Source: Alkaliphilus flagellatus (lineage in GTDB: Bacteria; Bacillota; Clostridia; Peptostreptococcales; Natronincolaceae). Taken from it: a stretch of 64,000 bases of DNA. The stretch's first letter is position 1. Every line of letters begins with the position of its first letter. Both the position numbers and the translations under genes were made by a program. Positions 1 through 7,939 of the stretch are shown here, in pieces. The stretch spans positions 466,430 through 530,429 of the forward strand of contig NZ_JAHLQK010000001.1 of assembly GCF_018919215.1 (NCBI RefSeq), read 5' to 3'. A model generated the notes under the pieces. That model saw only the letters and a list, made by a program, of their open reading frames with translations, searched no databases and was not told the origin of the DNA.

Positions 1-452
1 TTAGAATGGGAAATGAAAATGTAGATTATGAAGAAGTAACGGAAGCAGCTAAAAAGGCTCAAATACATGATTTTATAATGACTTTACCCAATGGATATGA
101 AACTAGAATGGGTGAAAGTGGTATAAAACTTAGTGGTGGAGAAAAACAAAGGATATCTATAGCCAGAGCCATACTAAAGGACGCACCTATTATACTTTTA
201 GACGAAGCTACAGCATCTCTTGATGCAGACAATGAAATAGAAATACAAAAATCTCTTCAAAAGTTGACAGAAGGAAAAACCGTAATAGTTATAGCACATA
301 AACTAAATACAATAGTAAATTCGGATCAGATAATAGTTCTTAATGATGGACAAATTGAGGAAATAGGAAATCATGAGAAGCTACTTAAAAACAAAAAGCG
401 TTACTTTAATATGTATAAAGAACAGGAACAGGCTAAAGGTTGGGTTGTTTAA
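1..452 (+). CDS. ABC exporter ATP-binding subunit, 3' part only
   Basis: This is the C-terminal half of an ABC transporter nucleotide-binding domain; the gene begins before the window, so the ATG at position 6 is probably internal. About 149 residues are visible. They hold the signature loop LSGGEKQR (about residue 42), the Walker B and D-loop stretch IILLDEATASLD (about 62-73) and the H-loop histidine in IVIAHKL (about 98). The lead-in (GNENVDYEEV, then a Q-to-signature spacer ending NGYETRMGESG) is typical of exporters with a fused membrane domain (MsbA/BmrA-like), where the ATPase is C-terminal. The protein ends about 20 residues after the usual KLLKNKKRYFNMY motif, so the 3' end looks complete. 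Substrate cannot be told. A hairpin terminator follows directly. Confidence 0.9.
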   Translation, partial: RMGNENVDYEEVTEAAKKAQIHDFIMTLPNGYETRMGESGIKLSGGEKQRISIARAILKDAPIILLDEATASLDADNEIEIQKSLQKLTEGKTVIVIAHKLNTIVNSDQIIVLNDGQIEEIGNHEKLLKNKKRYFNMYKEQEQAKGWVV

Positions 453-463
453 TGTTATAAAAT

Positions 464-492
464 AAAAGGGTAGAATACTCTACCCTTTATTG
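464..492 (+). terminator. Rho-independent terminator after ABC exporter gene
   Basis: Perfect inverted repeat AAAGGGTAGA / TCTACCCTTT (465-474 and 479-488) with a 4-base loop, followed by a T-rich tail. It lies 12 bases after the stop codon. Confidence 0.8.
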
Positions 493-558
493 TTAACTTT
501 AATATCTGTATAAAATTCCAAGCTACATACATAGCTAATATATGTATGAAAAATTTGT

Positions 559-1050
559 TTAAAATGGTGCGAATTCTTGATCGTTCCACCAAACTTCCTT
601 ATATAGATTATATTGCTTAGTAAATTGATCTAAATGGACCTTTTCCCACCCAATTAGAAGATCATAGAGTTTTTTTGCTTCTTCAAAACTACTATTTTTC
701 TTAGCATCTTCATAAAAATCGATAGATGCCTTTTCCATTTGTATTCCTATACCAAAAACCGATATAGCAAGGCTTGTATATTTTTTATCTACCTTTTTCC
801 AGTCAAATATATTAGGAGATGGTGGATCAACTAGGAAAGAAAGTTTAAAATCATCTTCGCTACTGTTTTTAATTTTATCGAAGAGTTGTCTTAAATAATC
901 TGCATGCTTTAGTTCTTCATTAGCTAATTCTATAAAAGCCTCCTTACTTTCATCTGTACCTGCTTGTTGTGCTGCCATGTTATAAAATTCATAGCCTTCA
1001 ATCTCATTTAAAATAGCTTGTTTAATAATATTTAACTCATCCTTATGCAT
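559..1050 (-). CDS. Ferritin-like (rubrerythrin-type) diiron protein
   Basis: The 163-residue protein is almost entirely helical. It carries two carboxylate/histidine half-sites of the ferritin-like four-helix bundle: an early E-x-x-x-Y-E helix, then EELKHADYL (about residues 45-53), and in the second half EKASIDFYEDA followed by a WEKVHLDQF helix. These ExxH pairs are the usual diiron ligands of the rubrerythrin/ferritin-like superfamily, which works in peroxide reduction or iron handling in anaerobes. No C-terminal rubredoxin domain (CxxC pairs) is present, so this is the short form. The start is set by AGGAAGG seven to eight bases upstream of the ATG. The gene is alone on the minus strand between two + strand genes. 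Exact activity is not shown by the sequence. Confidence 0.8.
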   Translation of the reverse strand: MHKDELNIIKQAILNEIEGYEFYNMAAQQAGTDESKEAFIELANEELKHADYLRQLFDKIKNSSEDDFKLSFLVDPPSPNIFDWKKVDKKYTSLAISVFGIGIQMEKASIDFYEDAKKNSSFEEAKKLYDLLIGWEKVHLDQFTKQYNLYKEVWWNDQEFAPF

Positions 1051-1279
1051 AAAATATCATTCCTTCCTATAGATTAGTTTGATTTGATACTAAATTTACA
1101 ATGAATTATACCCAGTTTTAGCTAGAAAACCCAAAACATTTATATTTCTTAAAATTTATTAGAAAATATTATAGAAATATGTCTGAAATTACTGATATAA
1201 TAAGAACTATAGTTTTAAATTTCCTAATTAATGTACAAAAATTTTACTTATTTAGTGTTTCTAAGAAGGGGGAGGCAAT

Positions 1280-2662
1280 TTGACGGTAAATAAAAATGTT
1301 TTAGGTAGAGTATGTGTTATAGGTATTGTTACTACACTTCTTTTACAAAATCATTATTCCGATTACAGTTTATTAAAAAATAAACCTATGGAGGTTCAGG
1401 CAGCATCTAATGTTTTAAATATTAATAAAGATAGGCATAATGTTAATGCTGGAAATGAGAGTATATTCAATACAATTTCATCTACAGAAGATGAAAAACA
1501 GATAGAAACTAATGGTAAGGTAGAAATTACAAACCAAGAGTTTAGATCTACTTGGATATCTACGGTATATAATTTGGACTGGCCATCAAAAAAAGGGTTA
1601 TCTATTGAAGATCAAAAACAAGAATTTGTATCATTATTAGATGGATTACAAAAAGCAGGTTTAAACTCTGTAATAGTACAGATAAAGCCTAGTGCCGACA
1701 GTTTTTATCCTTCTACATACGGACCTTGGTCTGAGTATTTAACAGGGATTCAAGGACAGGATCCAGGCTATAATCCACTAGCTTTTATGATAGAAGAAAC
1801 TCATAAACGAAACATGGAATTTCATGCTTGGTTTAACCCTTATCGTGTTAGTGTAAAAGGAGATATAGAAGCTCTTACTGAGGATCATCCGGCAAGAAGA
1901 AATCCGAACTGGGTAGTATCCTATGGAGGAAAATTATATTATAACCCTGGAATTCCAGAGGTTAGACAGTTTGTAATAGATAGCATATTAGAGGTTGTAA
2001 AAAACTATAACATAGATGGTGTTCATTTAGATGATTATTTTTATCCATATCCAGAAAAAGGGATAGATTTTCCAGATGATGATCTATATAAAACCTACAA
2101 AAGATTAGCTAATGAGACAAAGGAAGAGTGGAGAAGGAATAATATTAATGACTTTATAAAAAATCTATATCAATCTATTAAAAATGAAAAGGCAGATGTA
2201 GTATTTGGAGTAAGTCCCTTTGGTATATGGCGTAATAAAGCTAATGATCCTAAAGGCTCAGATACTAGAGGAGGAGTTACAAGCTATGATAGTTTATATG
2301 CCGATACTAAATATTGGGTAGAAAATGAATGGCTAGATTATATTGCTCCTCAAATATATTGGCATTTTGGTTACGACAGGGCTGAATATGGAAACCTAGT
2401 TAATTGGTGGGCAGATTTAGTTAAGGATAAAAAAACCCATCTATATATTGGTCATGCGGCTTATAAGGTGGAGGAAGGAGATACACCTTGGGGAAATCCT
2501 TTAGAAATTTCAAACCAAATAGAATATAACAGAGGAATTCCACAGGTTAAAGGTAGTATATTCTTTAGAGCAAAATCTATTCTTAATAATCCTTTAGGTC
2601 TTATGGATAAGTTTCAAAATGAAATATATAAAGAAAAAGTAAAAACTCCCAATATACAATAA
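1280..2662 (+). CDS. Secreted glycosyl-hydrolase-like protein, GHL10 (DUF187) family
   Basis: This 460-residue protein starts at TTG 1280, five bases after a strong GGGGGAGG site. An N-terminal hydrophobic stretch (about residues 10-22) looks like a signal sequence or anchor, followed by a low-complexity linker to about residue 85. From about residue 88 the pattern FRSTWISTVYNLDWPS, then VIVQIKPSADSFYPS, HAWFNPYRVS, GVHLDDYFYPYP and DYIAPQIYWHF is the GHL10 TIM barrel (Pfam PF02638), related to alpha-glycosidases and predicted to cleave glycans in the cell wall or matrix. The DD in GVHLDDYFYP and the acidic residues nearby are candidate catalytic residues. It precedes a surface O-acylation cassette, which fits a role at the cell envelope, although a terminator separates the two. 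Confidence 0.88.
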   Translation: MTVNKNVLGRVCVIGIVTTLLLQNHYSDYSLLKNKPMEVQAASNVLNINKDRHNVNAGNESIFNTISSTEDEKQIETNGKVEITNQEFRSTWISTVYNLDWPSKKGLSIEDQKQEFVSLLDGLQKAGLNSVIVQIKPSADSFYPSTYGPWSEYLTGIQGQDPGYNPLAFMIEETHKRNMEFHAWFNPYRVSVKGDIEALTEDHPARRNPNWVVSYGGKLYYNPGIPEVRQFVIDSILEVVKNYNIDGVHLDDYFYPYPEKGIDFPDDDLYKTYKRLANETKEEWRRNNINDFIKNLYQSIKNEKADVVFGVSPFGIWRNKANDPKGSDTRGGVTSYDSLYADTKYWVENEWLDYIAPQIYWHFGYDRAEYGNLVNWWADLVKDKKTHLYIGHAAYKVEEGDTPWGNPLEISNQIEYNRGIPQVKGSIFFRAKSILNNPLGLMDKFQNEIYKEKVKTPNIQ

Positions 2663-2689
2663 ATTTTTAAAATGAATAAATAGTTAATG

Positions 2690-2733
2690 ACGAACAAAGG
2701 CTTAGTTAATTAAGACCTTTTGTTCGTTTTTTT
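2690..2733 (+). terminator. Rho-independent terminator after GHL10 gene
   Basis: Inverted repeat ACGAACAAAGG ... CCTTTTGTTCGT with AT-rich inner pairs, ending in seven T residues at 2727-2733. The arms contain one bulge. Confidence 0.75.
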
Positions 2734-2806
2734 ATGTAAATGGAACATTTTTAAAAAAACTACGTCAAAATATGTACATAGACTTAAATTGAGGAGGAAA
2801 TGTAGA

Positions 2807-3295
2807 GTGAAAAAGAGATTAATAGTTTTAGGAGTGCTGGTTTTAGTATTGGTGGCAGCTATAGGGTGTACATCTAATACATCTAATGATGGAGGAGAAA
2901 AAGAAGTTAATGTTTCTGTGAGTGAGATTGCTGAAAAAATTCAAAGTGATGTGGAATGGCCTTCTCTGATAGATTTGGATGAACAAGGACTAAAGGATTT
3001 TTATGGTATTGATGCTAGTGACTTGGAAGAATATGATGTTAAAATACCTATGATGATTGTTAAGTCCAATGAAATTGCTGTGATAAAGGTTAAGGATGCT
3101 GAAAAAGTTGAAGAAGTTAAGGAAAACATAGAGAAAAGAGCAGAAAGTATAAAAGAGACTTTTGAAACCTATTTACCAGATCAATATGAAAATGCTAAAA
3201 ATTATTTACTTAGAGTAGAAGGGAAATATATTATATTTGCCGTACATGAAGATATTACTAAAGTAGAAGAAGTATCCAATAACTTTTTTAAATAA
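2807..3295 (+). CDS. DUF4358 lipoprotein
   Basis: I place the start at GTG 2807, preceded by GAGGAGG, instead of an upstream in-frame ATG at 2720, which lies inside the previous terminator. The 162-residue product begins with KKR and a hydrophobic run ending AAIGC, a lipobox, so it should be lipid-anchored outside the membrane. The mature part (SEIAEKIQSDVEWPSLIDLDEQGLKDFYGID, then acidic/lysine-rich helices with KVEEVKENI) matches my memory of the DUF4358 family (PF14270). That family is of unknown function and often sits beside AlgI-type acyltransferases and DHHW proteins, as it does here. A hairpin separates it from the acyltransferase, so cotranscription may be partial. Confidence 0.8.
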   Translation: MKKRLIVLGVLVLVLVAAIGCTSNTSNDGGEKEVNVSVSEIAEKIQSDVEWPSLIDLDEQGLKDFYGIDASDLEEYDVKIPMMIVKSNEIAVIKVKDAEKVEEVKENIEKRAESIKETFETYLPDQYENAKNYLLRVEGKYIIFAVHEDITKVEEVSNNFFK

Positions 3296-3357
3296 ATATT
3301 TTTAGTAAACACTTAATGATTAGTTTAGAACTTGTAACAAATAAAAAATTATAGGAT

Positions 3358-3391
3358 TATTAAAAAAGCAGCTATGCTGCTTTTTTAATAA
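3358..3391 (+). terminator. Hairpin terminator between DUF4358 and MBOAT genes
   Basis: AAAAAAGCAGC / GCTGCTTTTTT with a three-base loop and T run. It could attenuate read-through into the acyltransferase gene that starts 38 bases later. Confidence 0.8.
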
Positions 3392-3428
3392 TGAATGTAA
3401 AATCTAGAATCAAAAAGGATTGATAAAC

Positions 3429-4835
3429 ATGGTGTTCAGTAGTATATTTTTTTTATTTTATTTTCTACCAATTACACTTTTAATTTATTATATAGTACCT
3501 AGAAAATTTAAGAATACTGTGTTATTTATTGCTAGCCTTATTTTTTATGGTTGGGGAGAACCAATTTATATTACAATTATGATCTTCTCTACTATTGTAG
3601 ATTATAGCCATGGTATTCTCATTGAGAAATATAGATACAATAGACAAAGAGCAAAACTTATATTATTATCGTCTATAGTTATTAATTTAGGTCTATTGTG
3701 TTTCTTTAAATATACAGACTTCTTTATTCAAAATATTAATATGCTATTAAATACTAATTTTTCTTATCTAGGATTACCTTTGCCAATAGGCATTTCATTT
3801 TATACTTTTCAAACTATGTCCTATACAATAGATATATATTTAGACAAGTCACCAGTTCAAAAAAATATTATATCCTTTGGAACCTATGTGGCATTGTTTC
3901 CTCAGCTAATAGCAGGACCAATTGTTCAATATAATACAATTGCTCATCAGTTGAATAATAGAAAGGAAAATATTTCACAATTTAGTCAAGGCATAGAGAG
4001 ATTTGCTGTTGGTCTAGGTAAAAAGGTGCTCTTAGCCAATAATATTGGAATGCTGTGGGATGAGATTCAGAGATTGTCAACTAGTGATATGACAGTGTTT
4101 ACCGCCTGGTTAGGAATTATTGCCTTTAGCTTCCAAATCTATTTTGATTTTAGTGGTTACTCAGATATGGCAATAGGGCTTGGTAAGATATTTGGCTTTG
4201 ATTTTCTTGAAAATTTTAACTATCCATATATTTCCCAAAGTATAACAGAGTTTTGGAGGAGATGGCATATATCCTTAGGTTCGTGGTTTAGAGACTACGT
4301 ATATATTCCACTAGGAGGTAATAGGGTAGGATTGTTAAAGCTTTTTAGAAATATTGCTATAGTCTGGTTTTTAACTGGATTTTGGCATGGAGCCAGCTGG
4401 AATTTTATACTATGGGGAATATATTTCGGTGTTATTTTAGTGCTTGAAAAAGGTTTTTTATTAAAGGCATTAAGTAAGGTTCATCCTATTATTAGACATA
4501 TATATGCTTTATTCTTTATTTTAATTGGTTGGGTGCTTTTTAGTTTTGAAAATATATTTAGAGGATTAGAATATTTAAAAATTATGCTAGGTTTTGAAAG
4601 ATTACCCCTTTACGATCAACGATTCCTATATTACTTTACAAGCTATGGCATAGTTTTAATCTTATTGATCCTTTGCTCTACGCCTATTTTAAAAATGGTT
4701 TTAGATTTATTAAAGAAAAAATCTGAAAGATTGGAAGGTGTCGTATTTCAGTTAAGTTTATTATTGATTATGATTTTTTCTATCGCCTATTTAGTTGATA
4801 GTACCTACAATCCTTTCCTGTATTTTAGATTTTAA
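3429..4835 (+). CDS. MBOAT-family membrane O-acyltransferase (AlgI/DltB/PatA type)
   Basis: This 468-residue polytopic membrane protein transfers acyl (usually acetyl) groups from the cytoplasm to an extracellular polymer. The N terminus VFSSIFFLFYFLPITLLIYY, the block PIGISFYTFQTMSYTIDIY, SGYSDMAIGLGKIFGF, EFWRRWHISLGSWFRDY and the catalytic-histidine block FLTGFWHGASWNF (His near residue 318) are all typical of AlgI. ATG 3429 sits nine bases after AAAAGGA; the in-frame TTG at 3420 would overlap that site. It lies 25 bases upstream of a DHHW protein gene, the usual periplasmic/extracellular partner. The polymer is unknown; no alginate genes are present, so an envelope or matrix polysaccharide is more likely. 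Confidence 0.93.
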   Translation: MVFSSIFFLFYFLPITLLIYYIVPRKFKNTVLFIASLIFYGWGEPIYITIMIFSTIVDYSHGILIEKYRYNRQRAKLILLSSIVINLGLLCFFKYTDFFIQNINMLLNTNFSYLGLPLPIGISFYTFQTMSYTIDIYLDKSPVQKNIISFGTYVALFPQLIAGPIVQYNTIAHQLNNRKENISQFSQGIERFAVGLGKKVLLANNIGMLWDEIQRLSTSDMTVFTAWLGIIAFSFQIYFDFSGYSDMAIGLGKIFGFDFLENFNYPYISQSITEFWRRWHISLGSWFRDYVYIPLGGNRVGLLKLFRNIAIVWFLTGFWHGASWNFILWGIYFGVILVLEKGFLLKALSKVHPIIRHIYALFFILIGWVLFSFENIFRGLEYLKIMLGFERLPLYDQRFLYYFTSYGIVLILLILCSTPILKMVLDLLKKKSERLEGVVFQLSLLLIMIFSIAYLVDSTYNPFLYFRF

Positions 4836-4860
4836 AAAATTGAGAGGGAGGAATGTTATA

Positions 4861-5988
4861 ATGAATATTAATAGAAACAAACTGACTATTACCATATTTT
4901 GTAGCATTATATATATAGGTTTAATTTTTAATTTAGTTTTACCAAGTCGTAGCTTTTCTCCCTTTGAGAATAGGATGCTTCAGCAAATGCCCAGTATAAC
5001 ATGGAAGGCTCTTGTGTCCGGACAACTACGTAACGAAACGGAAAATTATGTGGCAGATCAGTTTGTAGCTAGGGATTTTTGGATAGGTTTAAAATCAAAT
5101 ATTGAAATATGGATTGGTAAAAAAGAGAATAACCAAATATACTTTGGCAAGGATGGCTTTTTATTAGAAAAATTTGAAAAACCATCTGAGGAAATTATAA
5201 ATAATAATATTAATAGTATTATTCAATTAGCTAAAAGTAGTCCTAAAAATGTATTTTTGATGCTTGTTCCAAACTCTGTAGCAATATATAATGATAGGTT
5301 ACCAGACTATGCAACTACCTATCCACAGCAAAATGTATTAGATTATATTGAAGATAAAACTAAGGATAATTTGAACTTTGTTAATGTTTACAACAGCTTA
5401 TTGGAAAATAAATCGGACTATATATTTTTCCAAACAGATCATCATTGGACCGCTAGGGGCGCTTATTATGGATATAAGAGATTTTTAGAGATGGAGGGAA
5501 CAAAGCCTATTTCTATAGATGATTTTAATATAGAAACTGTAAGTGATAGTTTTTATGGAACATATTATTCAAAGGCAAGACAAAATAGAAAAATAGGGGA
5601 TAGAATAGAAATCTTCAGGCCAAAGAATCACTTTAATATTGTAGTAGATTACAAAGATGAAGGAAGAAAGACAGATTCTCTATATGAACTAAATCGTTTG
5701 AAAGAAAAGGACAAATATACTGTGTTTTTAGATGGAAATCATGCACTGTTAACAATTACTACTGATGTAGATAATGATAATGAACTACTTGTTATTAAAG
5801 ATTCATTCGCCCATGCTATGCTTCCTTTTTTAACTAATCATTATAAAACTATTCATGTAATCGATCCAAGATATTATAATTTAAGTATTAATGAATATAT
5901 AACTGAAAATAATATAGATACAATACTTGTTTTATATAATCTATCCAATTTTACAACTGACACAACTATATCTAAGGTTAAACGATAG
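4861..5988 (+). CDS. DHHW-family protein, SGNH/AlgX-like partner of the O-acyltransferase
   Basis: The 375-residue protein has one N-terminal membrane anchor (about residues 8-27) and a large outer domain. The tell-tale motif is FQTDHHWTARGAYYGY (about residues 190-205), which names the DHHW family and resembles the catalytic D-x-H of AlgX/AlgJ-type SGNH acetyltransferases. The early segment FENRMLQQMPSITWKALVSGQ and VADQFVARDFWIGLKSNIE is also family-typical. ATG 4861 follows GAGGGAGG by nine bases; the longer in-frame start at 4795 lies inside the MBOAT gene. With the MBOAT gene it forms a two-component O-acetylation module: the membrane protein passes the acyl group and this protein delivers it to the glycan. 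Confidence 0.88.
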   Translation: MNINRNKLTITIFCSIIYIGLIFNLVLPSRSFSPFENRMLQQMPSITWKALVSGQLRNETENYVADQFVARDFWIGLKSNIEIWIGKKENNQIYFGKDGFLLEKFEKPSEEIINNNINSIIQLAKSSPKNVFLMLVPNSVAIYNDRLPDYATTYPQQNVLDYIEDKTKDNLNFVNVYNSLLENKSDYIFFQTDHHWTARGAYYGYKRFLEMEGTKPISIDDFNIETVSDSFYGTYYSKARQNRKIGDRIEIFRPKNHFNIVVDYKDEGRKTDSLYELNRLKEKDKYTVFLDGNHALLTITTDVDNDNELLVIKDSFAHAMLPFLTNHYKTIHVIDPRYYNLSINEYITENNIDTILVLYNLSNFTTDTTISKVKR

Positions 5989-6007
5989 GAGAAAATTAAA
6001 AGACTAC

Positions 6008-6037
6008 AAAAACTCTGGAAATTATTTCGGAGTTTTT
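6008..6037 (+). terminator. Terminator after DHHW gene
   Basis: AAAAACTCTG / CGGAGTTTTT (6008-6017, 6028-6037) with one G-U pair and a 10-base loop. Confidence 0.7.
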
Positions 6038-6088
6038 GGTATAATGATATGATTATACTAAAGGTTTAAAAAATAAGGAGTGACATAC

Positions 6089-6952
6089 ATGTTATTAGCT
6101 AATGAATGGAAAGATTATGAGCTTATAGATACAGCAGATGGTGAAAAACTAGAGAGATGGGGACAGTATACTTTAAGAAGACCAGACCCACAGGTTATTT
6201 GGTCAGCTCAGAAATCTAGTAAAGAGTGGAAAAATGTAGATGCTCATTACCATAGAAGTAGTAAAGGTGGTGGAGAGTGGGAATATAAAAAGAAGCTACC
6301 AGAGAGATGGACAGTATCCTTTGGCCCACTTTCATTTTACATAGAACCTACAGGATTTAAACATACAGGACTTTTTCCAGAGCAGGCAGTAAATTGGAAA
6401 TGGATGATGGAAAAAATACAAGCTGCTGGAAGACCGATTAAAGTATTAAATTTGTTCGCCTATACTGGAGGAGCTACAGTTGCCTCTGCCTATGCGGGTG
6501 CTGAAGTATGCCATGTAGATGCATCTAAAGGAATGGTTACTTGGGCAAAGGAAAACGTTGCATTATCAGGCATTGGAGATAAACCTGTTAGATTTATTGT
6601 AGACGATGTAATGAAGTTTGTGCAAAGAGAAAAGAGAAGAGGTAAAACTTACGATGCAATAATTATGGACCCACCTTCCTATGGGAGAGGACCTAATAAA
6701 GAAGTTTGGAAAATAGAGGATTCTCTATATGGTTTTGTAGAAGAGTGTCTTGATATACTTTCTCCAAATCCGTTATTTTTCTTAATCAATTCATATACTG
6801 CTGGATTTTCACCATATGTACTAAGTAATATATTACAGTCTACAGTAGGAAGAAAATACGATGGTAAAATTTCCTGTGGTGAAGTAGGTATTCCTGTATC
6901 TGGAAAGGAAATTGTACTTCCATGTGGAATATATGGACGCTGGGAAGAATAG
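6089..6952 (+). CDS. Class I SAM-dependent methyltransferase (RlmI/RlmK-like)
   Basis: This 287-residue methyltransferase probably acts on RNA. An N-terminal region (ELIDTADGEKLERWGQYTLRRPDPQVIW) is followed by a Rossmann fold: motif I VLNLFAYTGGATVASAYAGA, the acidic loop CHVDASKGMVTWAKEN, and motif IV IIMDPPSYGRGP. The DPPSYGR motif and preceding LFAYTGG resemble RlmI/RlmL-type rRNA m5C/m2G methyltransferases. ATG 6089 lies eight bases after AAGGAG; GTG 6080 overlaps that site and was rejected. The next gene, an RluA-family pseudouridine synthase, begins 15 bases downstream, supporting an RNA-modification operon. The exact target base is not predictable. Confidence 0.85.
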   Translation: MLLANEWKDYELIDTADGEKLERWGQYTLRRPDPQVIWSAQKSSKEWKNVDAHYHRSSKGGGEWEYKKKLPERWTVSFGPLSFYIEPTGFKHTGLFPEQAVNWKWMMEKIQAAGRPIKVLNLFAYTGGATVASAYAGAEVCHVDASKGMVTWAKENVALSGIGDKPVRFIVDDVMKFVQREKRRGKTYDAIIMDPPSYGRGPNKEVWKIEDSLYGFVEECLDILSPNPLFFLINSYTAGFSPYVLSNILQSTVGRKYDGKISCGEVGIPVSGKEIVLPCGIYGRWEE

Positions 6953-6966
6953 GAGAGTGTATTTAA

Positions 6967-7668
6967 TTGAATAAAAAAATACCTATTCTTTTTGAAGATA
7001 ATCATTTATTGGTTGTAGAAAAGCCACCGAATATTTTATCTCAAGGGGATCAAACGAGAGATGCAGACATGTTAACCCTATTAAAGGAAGATATTAAAGA
7101 AAGATATAATAAACCTGGCAATGTTTATCTAGGGCTGGTTCATCGTTTAGATAGACCTGTAGGTGGCGTAATGGTTTTTGCTAAAACCTCAAAGTCTGCC
7201 TCTAGGCTTTCGGATCAAATAAGAAAAAGAGAATTTGAAAAAAGCTATATGGCTGTTATTCATGGAAAGCCTTCTAAGAAGAAGGATACATTAATTCATT
7301 ATCTATTAAAGGATAGTAAAACAAATACAGTATCTGCAGTGGAAAATGGTATTGAAGGTGCAAAGGAAGCGATACTTGATTATGAGGTAGTAGACACTAT
7401 AAAAGGCTTTAGTTTAGTGAAAATTAATTTACATACAGGAAGACCTCATCAAATCCGTGTTCAGTTTTCTACAATTGGACATCCTTTATATGGAGATCAG
7501 CGATATGGACCTAAAGTAAACAATGTAGGGCAGCAAATTGCGCTTTGGTCACATCAAATTACTTGTGAGCATCCTACTTCAAAGGAAAAGATGACATTTA
7601 CTAGTTTGCCTGAGAAAAAAGAGCCTTGGATTAGGTTTATGTTAGATACAAATATTATGTATAAATAA
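6967..7668 (+). CDS. RluA-family RNA pseudouridine synthase
   Basis: This 233-residue enzyme isomerises uridine to pseudouridine in rRNA or tRNA. The catalytic motif GLVHRLDRPVGGVMVFAKT (about residues 58-76) carries the family's aspartate in HRLDR, and the later block LVKINLHTGRPHQIRVQFSTIGHPLYGDQRYG is the RluA RNA/uridine-binding region. No S4 domain is present, so it is the short RluA form. It uses a TTG start at 6967 with GGAGAG about ten bases upstream. It is coupled to the methyltransferase gene before it. Confidence 0.92.
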   Translation: MNKKIPILFEDNHLLVVEKPPNILSQGDQTRDADMLTLLKEDIKERYNKPGNVYLGLVHRLDRPVGGVMVFAKTSKSASRLSDQIRKREFEKSYMAVIHGKPSKKKDTLIHYLLKDSKTNTVSAVENGIEGAKEAILDYEVVDTIKGFSLVKINLHTGRPHQIRVQFSTIGHPLYGDQRYGPKVNNVGQQIALWSHQITCEHPTSKEKMTFTSLPEKKEPWIRFMLDTNIMYK

Positions 7669-7671
7669 AAT

Positions 7672-7706
7672 AAGGATAGTTTTCCTGTGGAAAACTATCC
7701 TTTAAT
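7672..7706 (+). terminator. Terminator after RluA-type gene
   Basis: Perfect 14-base arms AAGGATAGTTTTCC / GGAAAACTATCCTT with a TGT loop (7672-7685, 7689-7702). Confidence 0.8.
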
Positions 7707-7939
7707 AATATCTGGAAAAAGGTAATATCAGCACCATTAGTGTATCAAAAAAACATGAACTTGGCAAGAAAAAAGTTAAAAATAGAAGAAAAAATATGTA
7801 AGGTAAATTAAATAACAATAGCAGACATTACAATAACATATTTATGGTTTGTATAAAAACCTGGTTTACATTACAATTGGAATACACTAATAGAGAAAAG
7901 ACTATGAATATAATTAAAATATTGGAGCGGAGGGATTCT

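Noticed and set aside
7844-7939. Longer N terminus for the HelD-like gene
   Set aside because: The extra 32 residues have no ribosome site and are not part of the HelD family start; ATG 7940 follows a strong CGGAGGG.
7706-7939. Possible gene fragment upstream of the HelD-like gene
   Set aside because: Short lysine-rich open stretches exist in two frames, but none has a ribosome site or recognisable motif; likely plain AT-rich leader.
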